A DNA stretch of 64,000 nucleotides from NCBI RefSeq assembly GCF_002831685.1, contig NZ_CP025119.1, positions 2,938,501-3,002,500 of the forward strand, given 5' to 3'. The first letter of the stretch is position 1. Each line of letters starts with the position of its first letter. A program made the translations under genes and the position numbers. This DNA is from Polaribacter sp. ALD11. GTDB taxonomy: Bacteria; Bacteroidota; Bacteroidia; Flavobacteriales; Flavobacteriaceae. A model generated the notes under the pieces. The model worked only from the letters and a program-made list of their open reading frames with translations, was not told the origin of the DNA and searched no databases. This document shows, piece after piece, positions 20,253 to 29,608 of the stretch.

Positions 20253-20897
20253 ATGGCACAGTCAAGAGCGTACAAAAAAACAATGAATTTCGTTTACGGA
20301 ATTGGAGCAGCAGTAGTAATTATTGGAGCATTATTTAAAATCCAACATATTGAACTTTTCGGAATAACTGGAGGAATGATGTTAACTATTGGTTTAGTTG
20401 CTGAAGCAATAGTGTTTTTAATTTCTGCTTTTGATACACCAGAAGATGATCTAGATTGGGCTAAAGTTTACCCTGAGTTGGCAGATGGTGGTTTGTCTTC
20501 TCAAAGAGAGGATAAGAAGTTGGGTGCAGATGGTATGTTGTCTCAAAAATTAGATAATCTATTACAAGAAGCTAAGATAGATTCTACTCTAATGGCTAGT
20601 TTAGGTTCTAGTATGAAGAATTTTCAAAATGCAGCAGAAGGTTTATCTGCAGCATCAGGTTCTGTAGCTTCAACAAATAAATACAATGAAGAAATGTCTA
20701 AAGCTGCATTACAAATGGAGTCTTTAAATAACTTATATAAAGTACAGGTAGAAAACACAAGTAAACAAGCAGAGTTAAATACTTCTGTTGTAGAAAACAC
20801 AGAAAGATTACATGAGCAAATGAAAGCATTGGCAAATAACTTGTCTTCTTTAAACGGCGTTTATGGAAACATGCTTTCTGCAATGTCTAGCAAATAA
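20253..20897 (+). CDS. gldL: T9SS inner-membrane motor subunit GldL
   Basis: 214 residues. The N-terminus has two transmembrane helices (about 9-30 and 38-57, TMNFVYGIGAAVVIIGALFK and GGMMLTIGLVAEAIVFLISAF), followed by the acidic FDTPEDDLDWAKVYPEL and a long cytoplasmic coiled-coil tail with Gln, Ser and Leu. With GldM it makes the proton-driven rotary motor that powers type IX secretion and gliding. The membrane glutamate (GLVAEAIVF) thought to act in proton transfer is present. Lies between gldK and gldM. Confidence 0.95.
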   Translation: MAQSRAYKKTMNFVYGIGAAVVIIGALFKIQHIELFGITGGMMLTIGLVAEAIVFLISAFDTPEDDLDWAKVYPELADGGLSSQREDKKLGADGMLSQKLDNLLQEAKIDSTLMASLGSSMKNFQNAAEGLSAASGSVASTNKYNEEMSKAALQMESLNNLYKVQVENTSKQAELNTSVVENTERLHEQMKALANNLSSLNGVYGNMLSAMSSK

Positions 20898-20943
20898 TAA
20901 TTAGTTAAAACTAAATTTATAACAACTTAAAAAACTAATTATA

Positions 20944-22476
20944 ATGGCAGGAGGAAAAATGTCCGCAAGACAGAAGATGATTAACTTAATGTATCTTGTG
21001 TTTATTGCAATGTTAGCACTAAATATGAGCAAAGAAGTTTTATCAGCTTTTGGCTTCATGAACGAGAAACTAGTAGAAAACAATACTTCTACGACAGAAA
21101 AAAATGCTTTAGCTTATGAAAATTTAAGAACCAAAGCATCTGAACAACCAGAAAAATTTGGTCCTTTAAAAGAAAAAGCAGACAAAGTAAAAGAACATTC
21201 TTTAGATTTTTATCAATTTTTAGCAGGCTTAAAAACAAGCATGACTGAAAAAATAGAGGTTAAAGATGATTATGAAACAATGGATAAAACAGATTGGTTA
21301 GATGCTTATTTCTTTAAAGGAGATAATTACACAGCGGAAGGTCAAGAATTTTTAGATAAAATTAATAATTATAGAACGAATGTAATTAAGGTTTTAGGAT
21401 CTGATAGTAAATTTGTACCAGTTTTAAATAGTAGGTTTTCTACTTCAGATGTTATCGATGATGAAACTGATAAATCTGTACCTTTTTTAAGAGCTAGATA
21501 TGAAGGTTTCCCTATGATTGCCTCATTAACAAACTTTACGCAAATACAAGCGGATATTAAAAACACGGAAAGTGATATTATTTCAGATTTATTAGGAGGG
21601 CAATTAGAGAGTGAAGTTTCTATGTCTAACTATAACGGAGTGGTACAACTAGATAAAAATGCTTTTTATCCTGGAGATAAAGTAACAGGTAGTGTTGTTT
21701 TAGGTAGATATGATCCTAGTTTAAAGCCTAGTAGAGTAGAGTTAAACGGAAAAAAATACGATAACTTTAAAGATGGTAGCGTAATTTTAGATTTAAACGC
21801 AGGAAGTGTTGGTGAGAAAGACATTAAAGGAACTATTTATTTTATGGAAAACGGAGAGGAAGTTCCTGTACCATTTAAGAGTTCTTATTCTGTAATTTCT
21901 AAACCAAATGCACCTGTAGTTTCTGCAGATAAAATGAATGTAGTGTATAGAGGTTTACCAAATCCTATCTCAATTTCATTACCAGGAGTTCCGGATAAAG
22001 ATGTAAGAGCAAGTGCACCAGGTTTACAGAAAACGGGTTCGGGTAAATATATTATGAACCCTAAAGCTGGAAATACTGTAAATATTAGTGTTTCAGCCAA
22101 ATTAGCAGATGGTAAAAATGTAAGTACAAATACACCTTTTAGAATTAAAGATATTCCTGCAGCAATGGGAACTGTAAGAGGGCAATATGGTACAGTACGA
22201 ATGCCTAAATCAGGTCTAGCAAACACTCCAGTAGGTGCGGGGTTACCAGATTTCTTATTTGACTTAGATTTACAGGTAACAAGTTTTAAGGTAAAAGTAC
22301 CTGGTCAATTAGCAATTATTGTAAGCGGAACTAAATTTAATGCGTCTGCAAAGAAAGCTTTGTCTAAAGCTAGAAGGGGTGATATTATTACAATATATGA
22401 TATTAAGGCAGTAATAAAAAATAACTCTTATAAATTAAAGAAAGTATTACCCGTTAATATAGAGTTAACAAACTAG
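20944..22476 (+). CDS. gldM: T9SS motor periplasmic subunit GldM
   Basis: 510 residues. A single transmembrane helix near the N-terminus (KMINLMYLVFIAMLALNMSKEVLSAF) anchors a long periplasmic chain of four beta domains that spans from the GldL motor to the GldK/GldN ring. The N-terminal MAGGKMSARQKMINLMYLVF is nearly invariant in the family. Starts 46 bases after gldL and ends 15 bases before gldN, so it is co-transcribed. Confidence 0.96.
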   Translation: MAGGKMSARQKMINLMYLVFIAMLALNMSKEVLSAFGFMNEKLVENNTSTTEKNALAYENLRTKASEQPEKFGPLKEKADKVKEHSLDFYQFLAGLKTSMTEKIEVKDDYETMDKTDWLDAYFFKGDNYTAEGQEFLDKINNYRTNVIKVLGSDSKFVPVLNSRFSTSDVIDDETDKSVPFLRARYEGFPMIASLTNFTQIQADIKNTESDIISDLLGGQLESEVSMSNYNGVVQLDKNAFYPGDKVTGSVVLGRYDPSLKPSRVELNGKKYDNFKDGSVILDLNAGSVGEKDIKGTIYFMENGEEVPVPFKSSYSVISKPNAPVVSADKMNVVYRGLPNPISISLPGVPDKDVRASAPGLQKTGSGKYIMNPKAGNTVNISVSAKLADGKNVSTNTPFRIKDIPAAMGTVRGQYGTVRMPKSGLANTPVGAGLPDFLFDLDLQVTSFKVKVPGQLAIIVSGTKFNASAKKALSKARRGDIITIYDIKAVIKNNSYKLKKVLPVNIELTN

Positions 22477-22491
22477 AAAAAAAACATAGTT

Positions 22492-23346
22492 ATGATTAGA
22501 AATTGTCTAATAGTATTTTTCGTTATTCTAACTACAGGTTTGGTAAATGCGCAAGCAAACTTACTAAATGCAAAAGATGTAGATCAGATAGGTGTAAAAA
22601 GTGAGCAACAATTAGCAGCAGATAATGATGGACCACTTCCTTATGGTTATGTAGACGATAGAGATGTGCTATGGTCTAAAGTGGTTTGGGAATTTATAGA
22701 TTTAAATCAAAAAATAAATTTACCATACTATTTTCCAATAGACACAACAAACATCGCTTCAGAGAGAAGATCTTTATTTCACACCCTTATAAAAGGAATG
22801 AAACAAGGTAAAATTAATGAAGTGTATGATGATTCTTTTTTTACAACTAGAATAACAGAAGATGAAATAGAAAGACGTTTAGTAAACGTTCGTGAAGAAA
22901 ATGGGTATACAGATACTTACAGGATTCAGACAGAGGATGTTGCTGGTTACATGATTAAAGGAATGTGGTATTTTGACAAACGTCAAGGAGAGTTAAAATA
23001 CAGATTATTGGCTTTAGCACCCATGGGTAAAGATGTACAAACTTTAGGGGTTCAAGAAATTGAAGATGATAAACTATATGAATTGTTTTGGATTTTCTTT
23101 CCATCTGCAAGAGAAGTATTGCATGACGCTAAAGTTTTTAACCCTAAAAACGCAGCACAACCAATTTCTTTTGATCACTTGTTAAATGCTAGAAGATTTA
23201 GTTCTACGATTGTTAGAGAAGAAAATATTTATGGCAATAGAGCTATTGAAGACTATGTTCGTGGTAATTCTTTATTCCAAATGTTAGAAGCAAACAAGAT
23301 TAAAGAAGATATTAGAAATAGAGAAATAGATATGTGGAATTACTAA
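22492..23346 (+). CDS. gldN: T9SS periplasmic ring protein GldN
   Basis: 284 residues with a signal peptide (NCLIVFFVILTTGLVNAQA). Typical stretches are DDRDVLWSKVVWEFIDLNQKINLPYYFP and LYELFWIFFPSAREVLHDAKVFNPKN. GldN associates with GldK in the periplasmic ring of the type IX system. It is last in the gldKLMN operon, and a hairpin terminator follows 22 bases after the stop. Confidence 0.95.
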   Translation: MIRNCLIVFFVILTTGLVNAQANLLNAKDVDQIGVKSEQQLAADNDGPLPYGYVDDRDVLWSKVVWEFIDLNQKINLPYYFPIDTTNIASERRSLFHTLIKGMKQGKINEVYDDSFFTTRITEDEIERRLVNVREENGYTDTYRIQTEDVAGYMIKGMWYFDKRQGELKYRLLALAPMGKDVQTLGVQEIEDDKLYELFWIFFPSAREVLHDAKVFNPKNAAQPISFDHLLNARRFSSTIVREENIYGNRAIEDYVRGNSLFQMLEANKIKEDIRNREIDMWNY

Positions 23347-23368
23347 TTCACAATTAAATTAAAATATA

Positions 23369-23397
23369 AAACGTTTGTGAAAGCAAGCGTTTTTTTA
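23369..23397 (+). terminator. Rho-independent terminator of gldKLMN
   Basis: AAACGTTTG (23369-23377) pairs with CAAGCGTTT (23384-23392) through one G-T wobble, with a 6-base loop, and runs into TTTTTT. It closes the gliding operon. Confidence 0.8.
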
Positions 23398-23500
23398 TTT
23401 GAAGCTATTTTTTTTCACTAAAACTGTCTGCTGATAAGTACATTTTTTTGCCACTGAGCAGTTTGCTCTTTGTAAACTGAAAGCAATTACAGACCTATAA

Positions 23501-23529
23501 AGAGATTGCTTTGTGCTTCGCAATGACGG
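23501..23529. repeat. Fragment resembling a dispersed GAGATTGC...GCAATGAC repeat
   Basis: The stretch GAGATTGCTTTGTGCTTCGC followed by AATGACGG resembles a short intergenic repeat known from many bacterial genomes (recognised by general familiarity only). It occurs once here, in the 158-base gap before the FAD oxidoreductase. Confidence 0.3.
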
Positions 23530-23557
23530 TTATTTATGCCAAATTAAATTTTAAATT

Positions 23558-24610
23558 ATGAAGGTAGACTATATTATTGTTGGCTTAGGATTGGCAGGTT
23601 TAGCATTTGCCGAAGAATTGTTAAATGCAAATAAAACGTTTTTAGTTTTCGAAGATGATTCCCAAACATCTTCTTTAGTTGCTGGTGGCGTTTATAACCC
23701 TGTAATTTTAAAAAGGTTTACACCTGTATGGAACGCAAAAGAGCAGTTAGAAGTTGCGCTTCCTTTATACCAAAAAATTGAAGAGAAACTGAATATAAGT
23801 ATCGATAAAAAAATCGTTATAAAAAAAGCTTTTAAATCTATAGAAGATCAGAATAATTGGTTTGAAGCTATAGATAAACCGAAGTTAATAGATTATTTAG
23901 ATCCTAAATTAGATTCCGATAATTATAATGGAGTTATCTCAGATTTCAGTTTCGGAAATGTAAATGAAACAGGTAGAATTGATACCAAGAAATTAGTAGA
24001 GTCTTATAGAAGCTATCTTAATGAAAGTGGATTTATCCGTTTTGAGAATTTTGAATATCAAGAATTAAAACTTAATGAGCAATTTGTAACCTACAAAGAT
24101 GTTACTGCTTCGAAAGTAGTTTTTTGTGAAGGATTTGGAATCAAACAAAATCCGTATTTTAATTATTTGCCATTAAATGAAGCAAAAGGAGAGTTGTTAA
24201 CCATTCACTCCCCAGAATTAAATATCGATTTTTTATTAAAATCCACTCTTTTTATCTTACCAATGGGAGACAACAACTATAAAGTTGGTGCAACCTTTAA
24301 TTGGACAGACAAAACATCGAATCCGTCTGAAGAAGGAAAAGAAGAATTGGTAGAAAAATTGAAGAAAGTAATAAATGTTCCTTATACAATTGTTTCTCAA
24401 TCAGCAGGAATAAGGCCAACGGTTGCAGGAAGAAGACCTTTGGTTGGTGTGCATCCAAATTACCCTAAATTAATTGTTTTAAACGGTTTAGGAACTCGAG
24501 GCGTAATGATTGGACCAACGGTTGCTAAAAGCCTTTTTAATCACTTAGAAAAAGGAGAGATTTTAGATTTAGAAATAGATATTAAGAGGTTTAATAAAAA
24601 AATTAAATAG
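23558..24610 (+). CDS. FAD-dependent oxidoreductase, DAO family
   Basis: 350 residues. The N-terminal dinucleotide-binding motif DYIIVGLGLAGLAFAEELL (GxGxxG) and the C-terminal SAGIRPTVAGRRPLVGVHPNYP ... GLGTRGVMIGPTVAKSL place it in the D-amino-acid-oxidase-like FAD superfamily. The substrate cannot be read from the sequence. It has no signal peptide. Its 3' end overlaps the convergent DUF983 gene by 8 bases. Confidence 0.85.
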   Translation: MKVDYIIVGLGLAGLAFAEELLNANKTFLVFEDDSQTSSLVAGGVYNPVILKRFTPVWNAKEQLEVALPLYQKIEEKLNISIDKKIVIKKAFKSIEDQNNWFEAIDKPKLIDYLDPKLDSDNYNGVISDFSFGNVNETGRIDTKKLVESYRSYLNESGFIRFENFEYQELKLNEQFVTYKDVTASKVVFCEGFGIKQNPYFNYLPLNEAKGELLTIHSPELNIDFLLKSTLFILPMGDNNYKVGATFNWTDKTSNPSEEGKEELVEKLKKVINVPYTIVSQSAGIRPTVAGRRPLVGVHPNYPKLIVLNGLGTRGVMIGPTVAKSLFNHLEKGEILDLEIDIKRFNKKIK

Positions 24611-24977
24611 ATTTTTTATAACTAACAAACATATTTATCCAGATTATTCTAGATAAGCGCAGATTTAAGGGTGTTAAAACAAGTAAAGCAATAATTATTG
24701 CGGCAAAAGATTGCAATAGCGTTAGTGAGAAAAGTAGCGTAGCAATTAAGAAAGTAGCAATAGAAATAGCAACTGTAAGTCCGTAATTTACATACATAGC
24801 ACCAAAAAAGAAAGAAGGTTCCATCATATATCTTAAATCACATTTTGGGCAATTATCATGTAATTGTGTAATTTTCGATGGATTAAGTGTGAATTTATAT
24901 TTAAAAAAATCACCTTCATGACATCGAGGGCACTTACTGTTTGTAACACTGTATATTTTTGTACCTTTTTTAAACAT
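24603..24977 (-). CDS. DUF983 zinc-ribbon membrane protein
   Basis: 124 residues. A zinc ribbon is formed by two CxxC pairs (CPRCHEGDFF and CPKCDLRYM). Two transmembrane helices follow (about 56-80 and 83-105), with the family stretch MEPSFFFGAMYVNYGL. Function is unknown. It starts about 50 bases from the divergent ABC-F gene, so the two share a short promoter region. Confidence 0.88.
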   Translation of the reverse strand: MFKKGTKIYSVTNSKCPRCHEGDFFKYKFTLNPSKITQLHDNCPKCDLRYMMEPSFFFGAMYVNYGLTVAISIATFLIATLLFSLTLLQSFAAIIIALLVLTPLNLRLSRIIWINMFVSYKKSI

Positions 24978-25030
24978 AATAACTCTATTTTTTTAAGTAG
25001 CTTTGCGCCTTACAAATTTACAATAATTTC

Positions 25031-26950
25031 ATGTTAAACGTACATAATTTAACGGTTTCCTTTATGGGAACTGAATTGTTTTCTGGCATCACTTTTAAAT
25101 TGAACAAAGGAGATAGAATTGGACTGATTGGAAAAAATGGAGCAGGAAAATCGACTTTATTAAAAGTGCTTTCTAGAGACATCGAAAGTAGTGGCGGAAC
25201 CATGGCTTTTGATAAAGATGTGCAAATGGGATTCTTAAGACAAGATATCGATTTTGTTGAAGGAAGAACTATTCTAGAAGAAGCATACCAAGCTTTCGAA
25301 GAAATTAAAGAAATAGAACTTCAGTTAGATGAAATTAATGAACAATTAGCAACTAGAACAGACTATGAAAGTGAAGAATACAGTCAGCTAATTATCGATC
25401 TAACAGAAAAAACCGAACGTTATGAACTCTTAGGAGGTTATAATTACCAAGGAGATACAGAAAAGATTTTACAAGGTTTAGGTTTTCAAAGAGAAGATTT
25501 CGACAAACTAACAGATACTTTTTCTGGAGGTTGGAGAATGCGTATTGAGTTGGCAAAATTATTACTTCAGAATAATGATATCCTATTATTAGATGAGCCA
25601 ACCAATCACTTAGATATCGAATCTATTATTTGGTTAGAAAACTTCTTAAAAGGCTATTCTGGTGCCATTGTCTTAGTTTCGCATGATAAAATGTTTTTAG
25701 ATAACGTAACCAACAGAACTATAGAAATTTCTTTAGGGCAAATCTACGATTATAAAAAACCGTATTCAGAATTCTTACTATTAAGAGGAGAAATTAAAGA
25801 AAAGCAATTACAAGCTCAGAAGAACCAAGAGAAAGAGATAAAACAAAAACAGCACTTAATAAACAAGTTTAAGGCAAAAGCGAGTAAAGCTTCTATGGCG
25901 CAATCTTTAATGAAGCAACTAGATAAAGTTGAGTTAATTGAGGTAGACCAAGATGATAACCAAGCCATGAATGTTCGTTTTAACATTTCTAAAGAACCTG
26001 GTAAAATTATTGTTGAAGCTGAAAACCTAAGCAAAAGTTACGGCGATAAACACGTTTTAGAAGGTGTAGATTTATTAATTGAAAGAAATAGTAAAATTGC
26101 TTTTGTTGGTCAAAACGGACAAGGAAAATCTACTTTAGCAAAAATGATGGTTGGTGAAATTCCTTTTGAAGGACATTTAAAACTAGGTCATAATGTAGAG
26201 GTTGGGTATTTTGCTCAAAATCAATCTGAACATCTACCGCCAGAAAAAACGGTGTTACAAATTATGGAAGATGCAGCCTCAGATTCTAACAGAGCAAGAG
26301 TTAGAGATATGTTAGGTTCATTCTTATTTGGTGGAGACGCAGCAGATAAAAAAGCAAAAGTACTTTCTGGAGGAGAAAGAAATAGATTGGCGTTGTGTAA
26401 ATTATTATTATCACCTTTTAACGTGTTAATAATGGATGAGCCAACAAATCACTTAGATATTGCATCTAAAAATGTATTAAAAGAAGCGTTGCATAATTTT
26501 AATGGAACCTTAATTTTGGTTTCTCACGATAGAGATTTTCTACAAGGATTAACATCTACTGTTTACGGTTTTAAAGACAAAGAGATTAAAGAGTATTTAG
26601 GAGATATCGATTATTTCTTAGACCAACACAAGATCGAAAATCTTAGAGAAGCAGAAAAAAGAACGGTTGTAAAAGCGACCAAAGATACTTCTAAAAAAGA
26701 ATCAGAACAACTATCTAGAGAGCAAGAAAAGCAACTTAAAAAGCTAAAGAATAAGCTTTCTAATGTAGAAACCGAAATAGCAGACTTAGAAAAGGAAATT
26801 GAAAAGGTAGATTTAGAATTGGCAAAGAACTACGATGAAGTTTCTAATAGACCAAATTTCTTTGAAAAATACAAAGCTAAAAAAGCAAAATTAGACGTTG
26901 TAATGGAAAAATGGGAAAAAATTGAAGCAGAAGTTTCTAATTTTTCATAA
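25031..26950 (+). CDS. ABC-F family ATPase (Uup/EttA type)
   Basis: 639 residues with two ABC ATPase domains and no membrane helices. The first has Walker A GKNGAGKST, signature FSGGWRMR and Walker B LLLDEPTNHLD. The second has GQNGQGKST, LSGGERNR and LIMDEPTNHLD. The inter-domain linker is Lys/Gln-rich (residues about 250-290). A C-terminal coiled coil (about 555-635) is typical of Uup. ABC-F proteins act on ribosomes or nucleic acids rather than in transport. Which subfamily it is cannot be settled here. Confidence 0.92.
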   Translation: MLNVHNLTVSFMGTELFSGITFKLNKGDRIGLIGKNGAGKSTLLKVLSRDIESSGGTMAFDKDVQMGFLRQDIDFVEGRTILEEAYQAFEEIKEIELQLDEINEQLATRTDYESEEYSQLIIDLTEKTERYELLGGYNYQGDTEKILQGLGFQREDFDKLTDTFSGGWRMRIELAKLLLQNNDILLLDEPTNHLDIESIIWLENFLKGYSGAIVLVSHDKMFLDNVTNRTIEISLGQIYDYKKPYSEFLLLRGEIKEKQLQAQKNQEKEIKQKQHLINKFKAKASKASMAQSLMKQLDKVELIEVDQDDNQAMNVRFNISKEPGKIIVEAENLSKSYGDKHVLEGVDLLIERNSKIAFVGQNGQGKSTLAKMMVGEIPFEGHLKLGHNVEVGYFAQNQSEHLPPEKTVLQIMEDAASDSNRARVRDMLGSFLFGGDAADKKAKVLSGGERNRLALCKLLLSPFNVLIMDEPTNHLDIASKNVLKEALHNFNGTLILVSHDRDFLQGLTSTVYGFKDKEIKEYLGDIDYFLDQHKIENLREAEKRTVVKATKDTSKKESEQLSREQEKQLKKLKNKLSNVETEIADLEKEIEKVDLELAKNYDEVSNRPNFFEKYKAKKAKLDVVMEKWEKIEAEVSNFS

Positions 26951-27012
26951 CTTTCTATAATTTCTAGTCCCGAAACTTCGGGAGCAAAAAACTTAAAATA
27001 ATTAAATTATAA

Positions 27013-27032
27013 ATTCCTGTTTTTACAGGAAT
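27013..27032 (+). promoter_or_regulatory. Hairpin directly upstream of the deaminase-family gene start
   Basis: ATTCCTGT and ACAGGAAT form a perfect 8-base stem with loop TTTT, 8 bases before the ATG at 27041. No T-run follows, so it is not an intrinsic terminator. It could affect ribosome access. Confidence 0.35.
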
Positions 27033-27040
27033 AATAAACG

Positions 27041-27982
27041 ATGGACTTTAACTCAATAAAAGAAACTGAAAATCAACAAGTTTTTCTACCTATTTTGGAA
27101 GAAAAAAAGGTAAAACTTTTTATAAAAAGAGAAGATTTAATTCACCCTTTTGTTTCTGGTAATAAATTTAGAAAATTAAAATACAATTTACAAGAAGCAA
27201 CAAAGCTTAAGAAAAAATCGATACTTACTTTTGGTGGCGCTTATTCGAATCATATTTTAGCAACCGCAGTGGCTGGTAAATTAGCAGGTCTTAAAACTTT
27301 TGGTATTATTAGAGGAGATGAATTAGGTAAGAATATTGCAGAAACAATAGAAGGCAACCCAACTTTAAGAGAAGCTCAAAACCATGGAATGAAGTTTCAT
27401 TTTGTTACGAGAGAAGAATACCGCCAAAAAACTTCGTTTGGTTTTATTGAAAAGATGAAGAATAAATGGGGAGATTTTTATTTAATTCCAGAAGGTGGAA
27501 CAAATTTCTTAGCTGTAGACGGTTGTCAAGAAATTTTAACAAAAGAAGATGCTGAATTTAATTATATTTGCGCAGCTGTTGGAACTGGAGGAACGCTTGC
27601 TGGTTTAATAAAATCACTAAAAAGGCGTCAAAAAGTCTTAGGATTTCCTGCTTTAAAAGGAAATTTTTTATCTGAAGAGATTAAAAAGTATACGATTAAA
27701 AATGATAGTTGGAAATTACAAAAAGGATATCATTTTGGCGGTTATGCAAAATCTAACCCAGAGTTGATTGATTTTATTAATAATTTTAAACAAGAAACAG
27801 GTATTTTGCTAGACCCTATTTATACGGGTAAAATGGTCTTCGGAATTATAGATTTAATCAAAAAAGATACTTTTGAAGAAGGAACCAAAATTTTAGCAAT
27901 TCATACAGGAGGAATTCAAGGAATAGCAGGGTTTAACCAAGAGCTAATTAAGAAAAATGAACAAACTATAAATGTAGAATGA
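27041..27982 (+). CDS. PLP-dependent ACC deaminase / D-cysteine desulfhydrase family enzyme
   Basis: 313 residues of the tryptophan-synthase-beta PLP fold. The Schiff-base lysine lies in HPFVSGNKFRKLKYNL (about residue 45). FGGAYSNHILATA is the phosphate/substrate loop and IPEGGTNFLAVDG the later family motif. Members deaminate 1-aminocyclopropane-1-carboxylate or release sulfide from D-cysteine; the sequence alone does not decide. It overlaps the next gene by 4 bases (ATGA), so translation is coupled. Confidence 0.85.
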   Translation: MDFNSIKETENQQVFLPILEEKKVKLFIKREDLIHPFVSGNKFRKLKYNLQEATKLKKKSILTFGGAYSNHILATAVAGKLAGLKTFGIIRGDELGKNIAETIEGNPTLREAQNHGMKFHFVTREEYRQKTSFGFIEKMKNKWGDFYLIPEGGTNFLAVDGCQEILTKEDAEFNYICAAVGTGGTLAGLIKSLKRRQKVLGFPALKGNFLSEEIKKYTIKNDSWKLQKGYHFGGYAKSNPELIDFINNFKQETGILLDPIYTGKMVFGIIDLIKKDTFEEGTKILAIHTGGIQGIAGFNQELIKKNEQTINVE

Positions 27983-28830
27983 AGTTAAAAATTGTTTTTA
28001 GTTGTTTGTTTTTATTAGTTTTATCTAGTTGTGGCTCTAAAAAGAAAGTCATTAACAAGAAAAACCCTGGCGTTGTAATTGTAGAACCAGCACCGTTTAA
28101 TTTGCCTTCTGTAAATGAGGTTGAATTAACAAAAAAACTTGCTAAAAATAATTCTAGACTAAATAAAGAAACACTTGCTTATATTAGAAAATATGCACCA
28201 ATTGCAGTAAAAGAAATGCACGAATATAAAATTCCTGCAAGCATTACCTTAGCGCAAGGAATTTTAGAATCTGGCAAAGGAAAAAGTGAGTTGGCATTAA
28301 AATCTAACAATCATTTCGGAATAAAGTGCCACAGACAATGGACAGGCGAACGTGTATATCATGATGACGATGAAAGAGGTGAGTGTTTTAGGAAGTACGT
28401 GTATCCAGAAACATCTTATAATGATCATTCGTTATTTTTAACACAAAGAAAGCGCTATGCTTTTTTGTTTGATTATAATATTAGAAACTACAAAAAATGG
28501 GCTTATGGTTTAAGAAAAGCAGGTTATGCAACAGATAGAAAATATCCTGCAAAGCTTTTAAGAATCATTAAAGATTATCAACTTTATGAGTTTGATAAAG
28601 TTAAAAAAGTAAGGTACACCGAAGAAGTTAAAGAATTAAATGATGGTGAAACTTTTGAAAAACCTGTTGTAATAGAAAAAGTAGAAGGCAATTTCTACGA
28701 AGTGCAAAAAGGAGATACTTTATACTCGATTTCTAGAATGTTTAAAATTTCTGTAGCTAATTTAAAAGCTATTAATAATTTGAACGACAATATAATTTCT
28801 GTTGGTCAGAAATTATTGGTTAAGAAATAA
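27979..28830 (+). CDS. Glucosaminidase lipoprotein with LysM domain
   Basis: 283 residues. A lipoprotein signal ends in LSSC (Cys at 18). Residues about 55-205 are a FlgJ/LytD-type N-acetylglucosaminidase: ASITLAQGILESGKGKSELA with the catalytic Glu, then SNNHFGIKCH. A LysM peptidoglycan-binding module closes the protein (YEVQKGDTLYSISRMFKIS ... ISVGQKLLVKK). It cleaves murein glycan strands from the periplasmic face of the outer membrane. It is coupled to the PLP enzyme upstream by a 4-base overlap. Confidence 0.92.
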   Translation: MKLKIVFSCLFLLVLSSCGSKKKVINKKNPGVVIVEPAPFNLPSVNEVELTKKLAKNNSRLNKETLAYIRKYAPIAVKEMHEYKIPASITLAQGILESGKGKSELALKSNNHFGIKCHRQWTGERVYHDDDERGECFRKYVYPETSYNDHSLFLTQRKRYAFLFDYNIRNYKKWAYGLRKAGYATDRKYPAKLLRIIKDYQLYEFDKVKKVRYTEEVKELNDGETFEKPVVIEKVEGNFYEVQKGDTLYSISRMFKISVANLKAINNLNDNIISVGQKLLVKK

Positions 28831-28898
28831 CAATAACAACAAGACCTCATTTAAGTGCATTTTATTTTTAATTTAAATAATTCTAAACCAATAGCAGT

Positions 28899-29414
28899 AT
28901 GGCAGTAATAAAACCAGTAAACGGAAAACACCCACAGATACCAGAAGATTGTTATGTTGCCGAAAACGCTACAATTGTTGGTGATGTTTCTCTAGGAAAA
29001 GAATGTTCAATTTGGTTTAATGCCGTAATTCGTGGAGACGTACATTACATTAAAATTGGAAATAAAGTTAATATCCAAGATGGCGCAGTAATTCATGCAA
29101 CATATCTAAAATCTCCTACAATTATTGGTAATAATGTTTCCATTGGGCACAATGCAATTGTACATGGTTGTACCATTAAAGACAATGTTTTAGTGGGTAT
29201 GGGAAGTATTATTATGGACGATTGTATCATAGAATCGAATTCTATTATTGCAGCAGGTGCAGTTATTACCAAGAATACACACGTAGAAAGTGGTAGTATT
29301 TATGCAGGTGTTCCAGCTAAAAAAGTAAAAGATATTTCACAAGAATTAATTTCAGGTGAAATTAATAGAATTGCAGACAATTATGTAAAATATTCAGGTT
29401 GGTTTAAAGAATAG
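28899..29414 (+). CDS. Gamma carbonic anhydrase family protein
   Basis: 171 residues forming a left-handed beta helix of hexapeptide repeats. Metal-site histidines are at VIHATY and SIGHNAIVHGC, and the motif SIWFNAVIRGDVHYIKIG is the standard N-terminal part (residues about 28-48). Such YrdA/PaaY-like proteins bind zinc or iron, and only some hydrate CO2. An intergenic repeat element begins 15 bases after the stop. Confidence 0.9.
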   Translation: MAVIKPVNGKHPQIPEDCYVAENATIVGDVSLGKECSIWFNAVIRGDVHYIKIGNKVNIQDGAVIHATYLKSPTIIGNNVSIGHNAIVHGCTIKDNVLVGMGSIIMDDCIIESNSIIAAGAVITKNTHVESGSIYAGVPAKKVKDISQELISGEINRIADNYVKYSGWFKE

Positions 29415-29428
29415 AGGTTTGTTATTTT

Positions 29429-29534
29429 GGGCGTTACTTTACACTTCATTCTTCAGCATAAAGTCGGGCTTTCACTACTCGCTTTTTTTGTAAAAACAAA
29501 AAAGAGCTCAAACAAACCGTTCAATCCCTAACGC
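29429..29534. repeat. GGGCGTT...TAACGC intergenic repeat, copy 1
   Basis: The element starts GGGCGTTACT and ends CAATCCCTAACGC, so its ends are inverted (GCGTTA/TAACGC). It contains CGGGCTTTCACTACTCGC, a T/A hairpin (TTTTTTTGT...ACAAAAAA) and GAGCTCAAACAAACCGTTC. The same conserved blocks occur at 49183-49265. Confidence 0.75.
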
Positions 29535-29558
29535 GAATACAAATTTGTTATATAATCA

Positions 29559-29590
29559 AAAACCCGATTTCAATTTAGAAATCGGGTTTT
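29559..29590 (-). terminator. Bidirectional hairpin terminator between convergent genes
   Basis: AACCCGATTTC pairs with GAAATCGGGTT around AATTTA, flanked by A-run and T-run so that it can stop transcription from either side. It separates the gamma carbonic anhydrase from the CpxP-like gene. Confidence 0.75.
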
Positions 29591-29608
29591 ATGAACTAAC
29601 TAACCAAA

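Noticed and set aside
26969..26982. CCCGAAACTTCGGG as terminator of the ABC-F gene
   Set aside because: The stem is short and is followed by GAGCAAAAAAC, with no T-run; could be a repeat fragment only.
28840..28870. AAGACCTCAT as a fifth palindromic repeat copy
   Set aside because: Only one half is present; no complementary arm follows.
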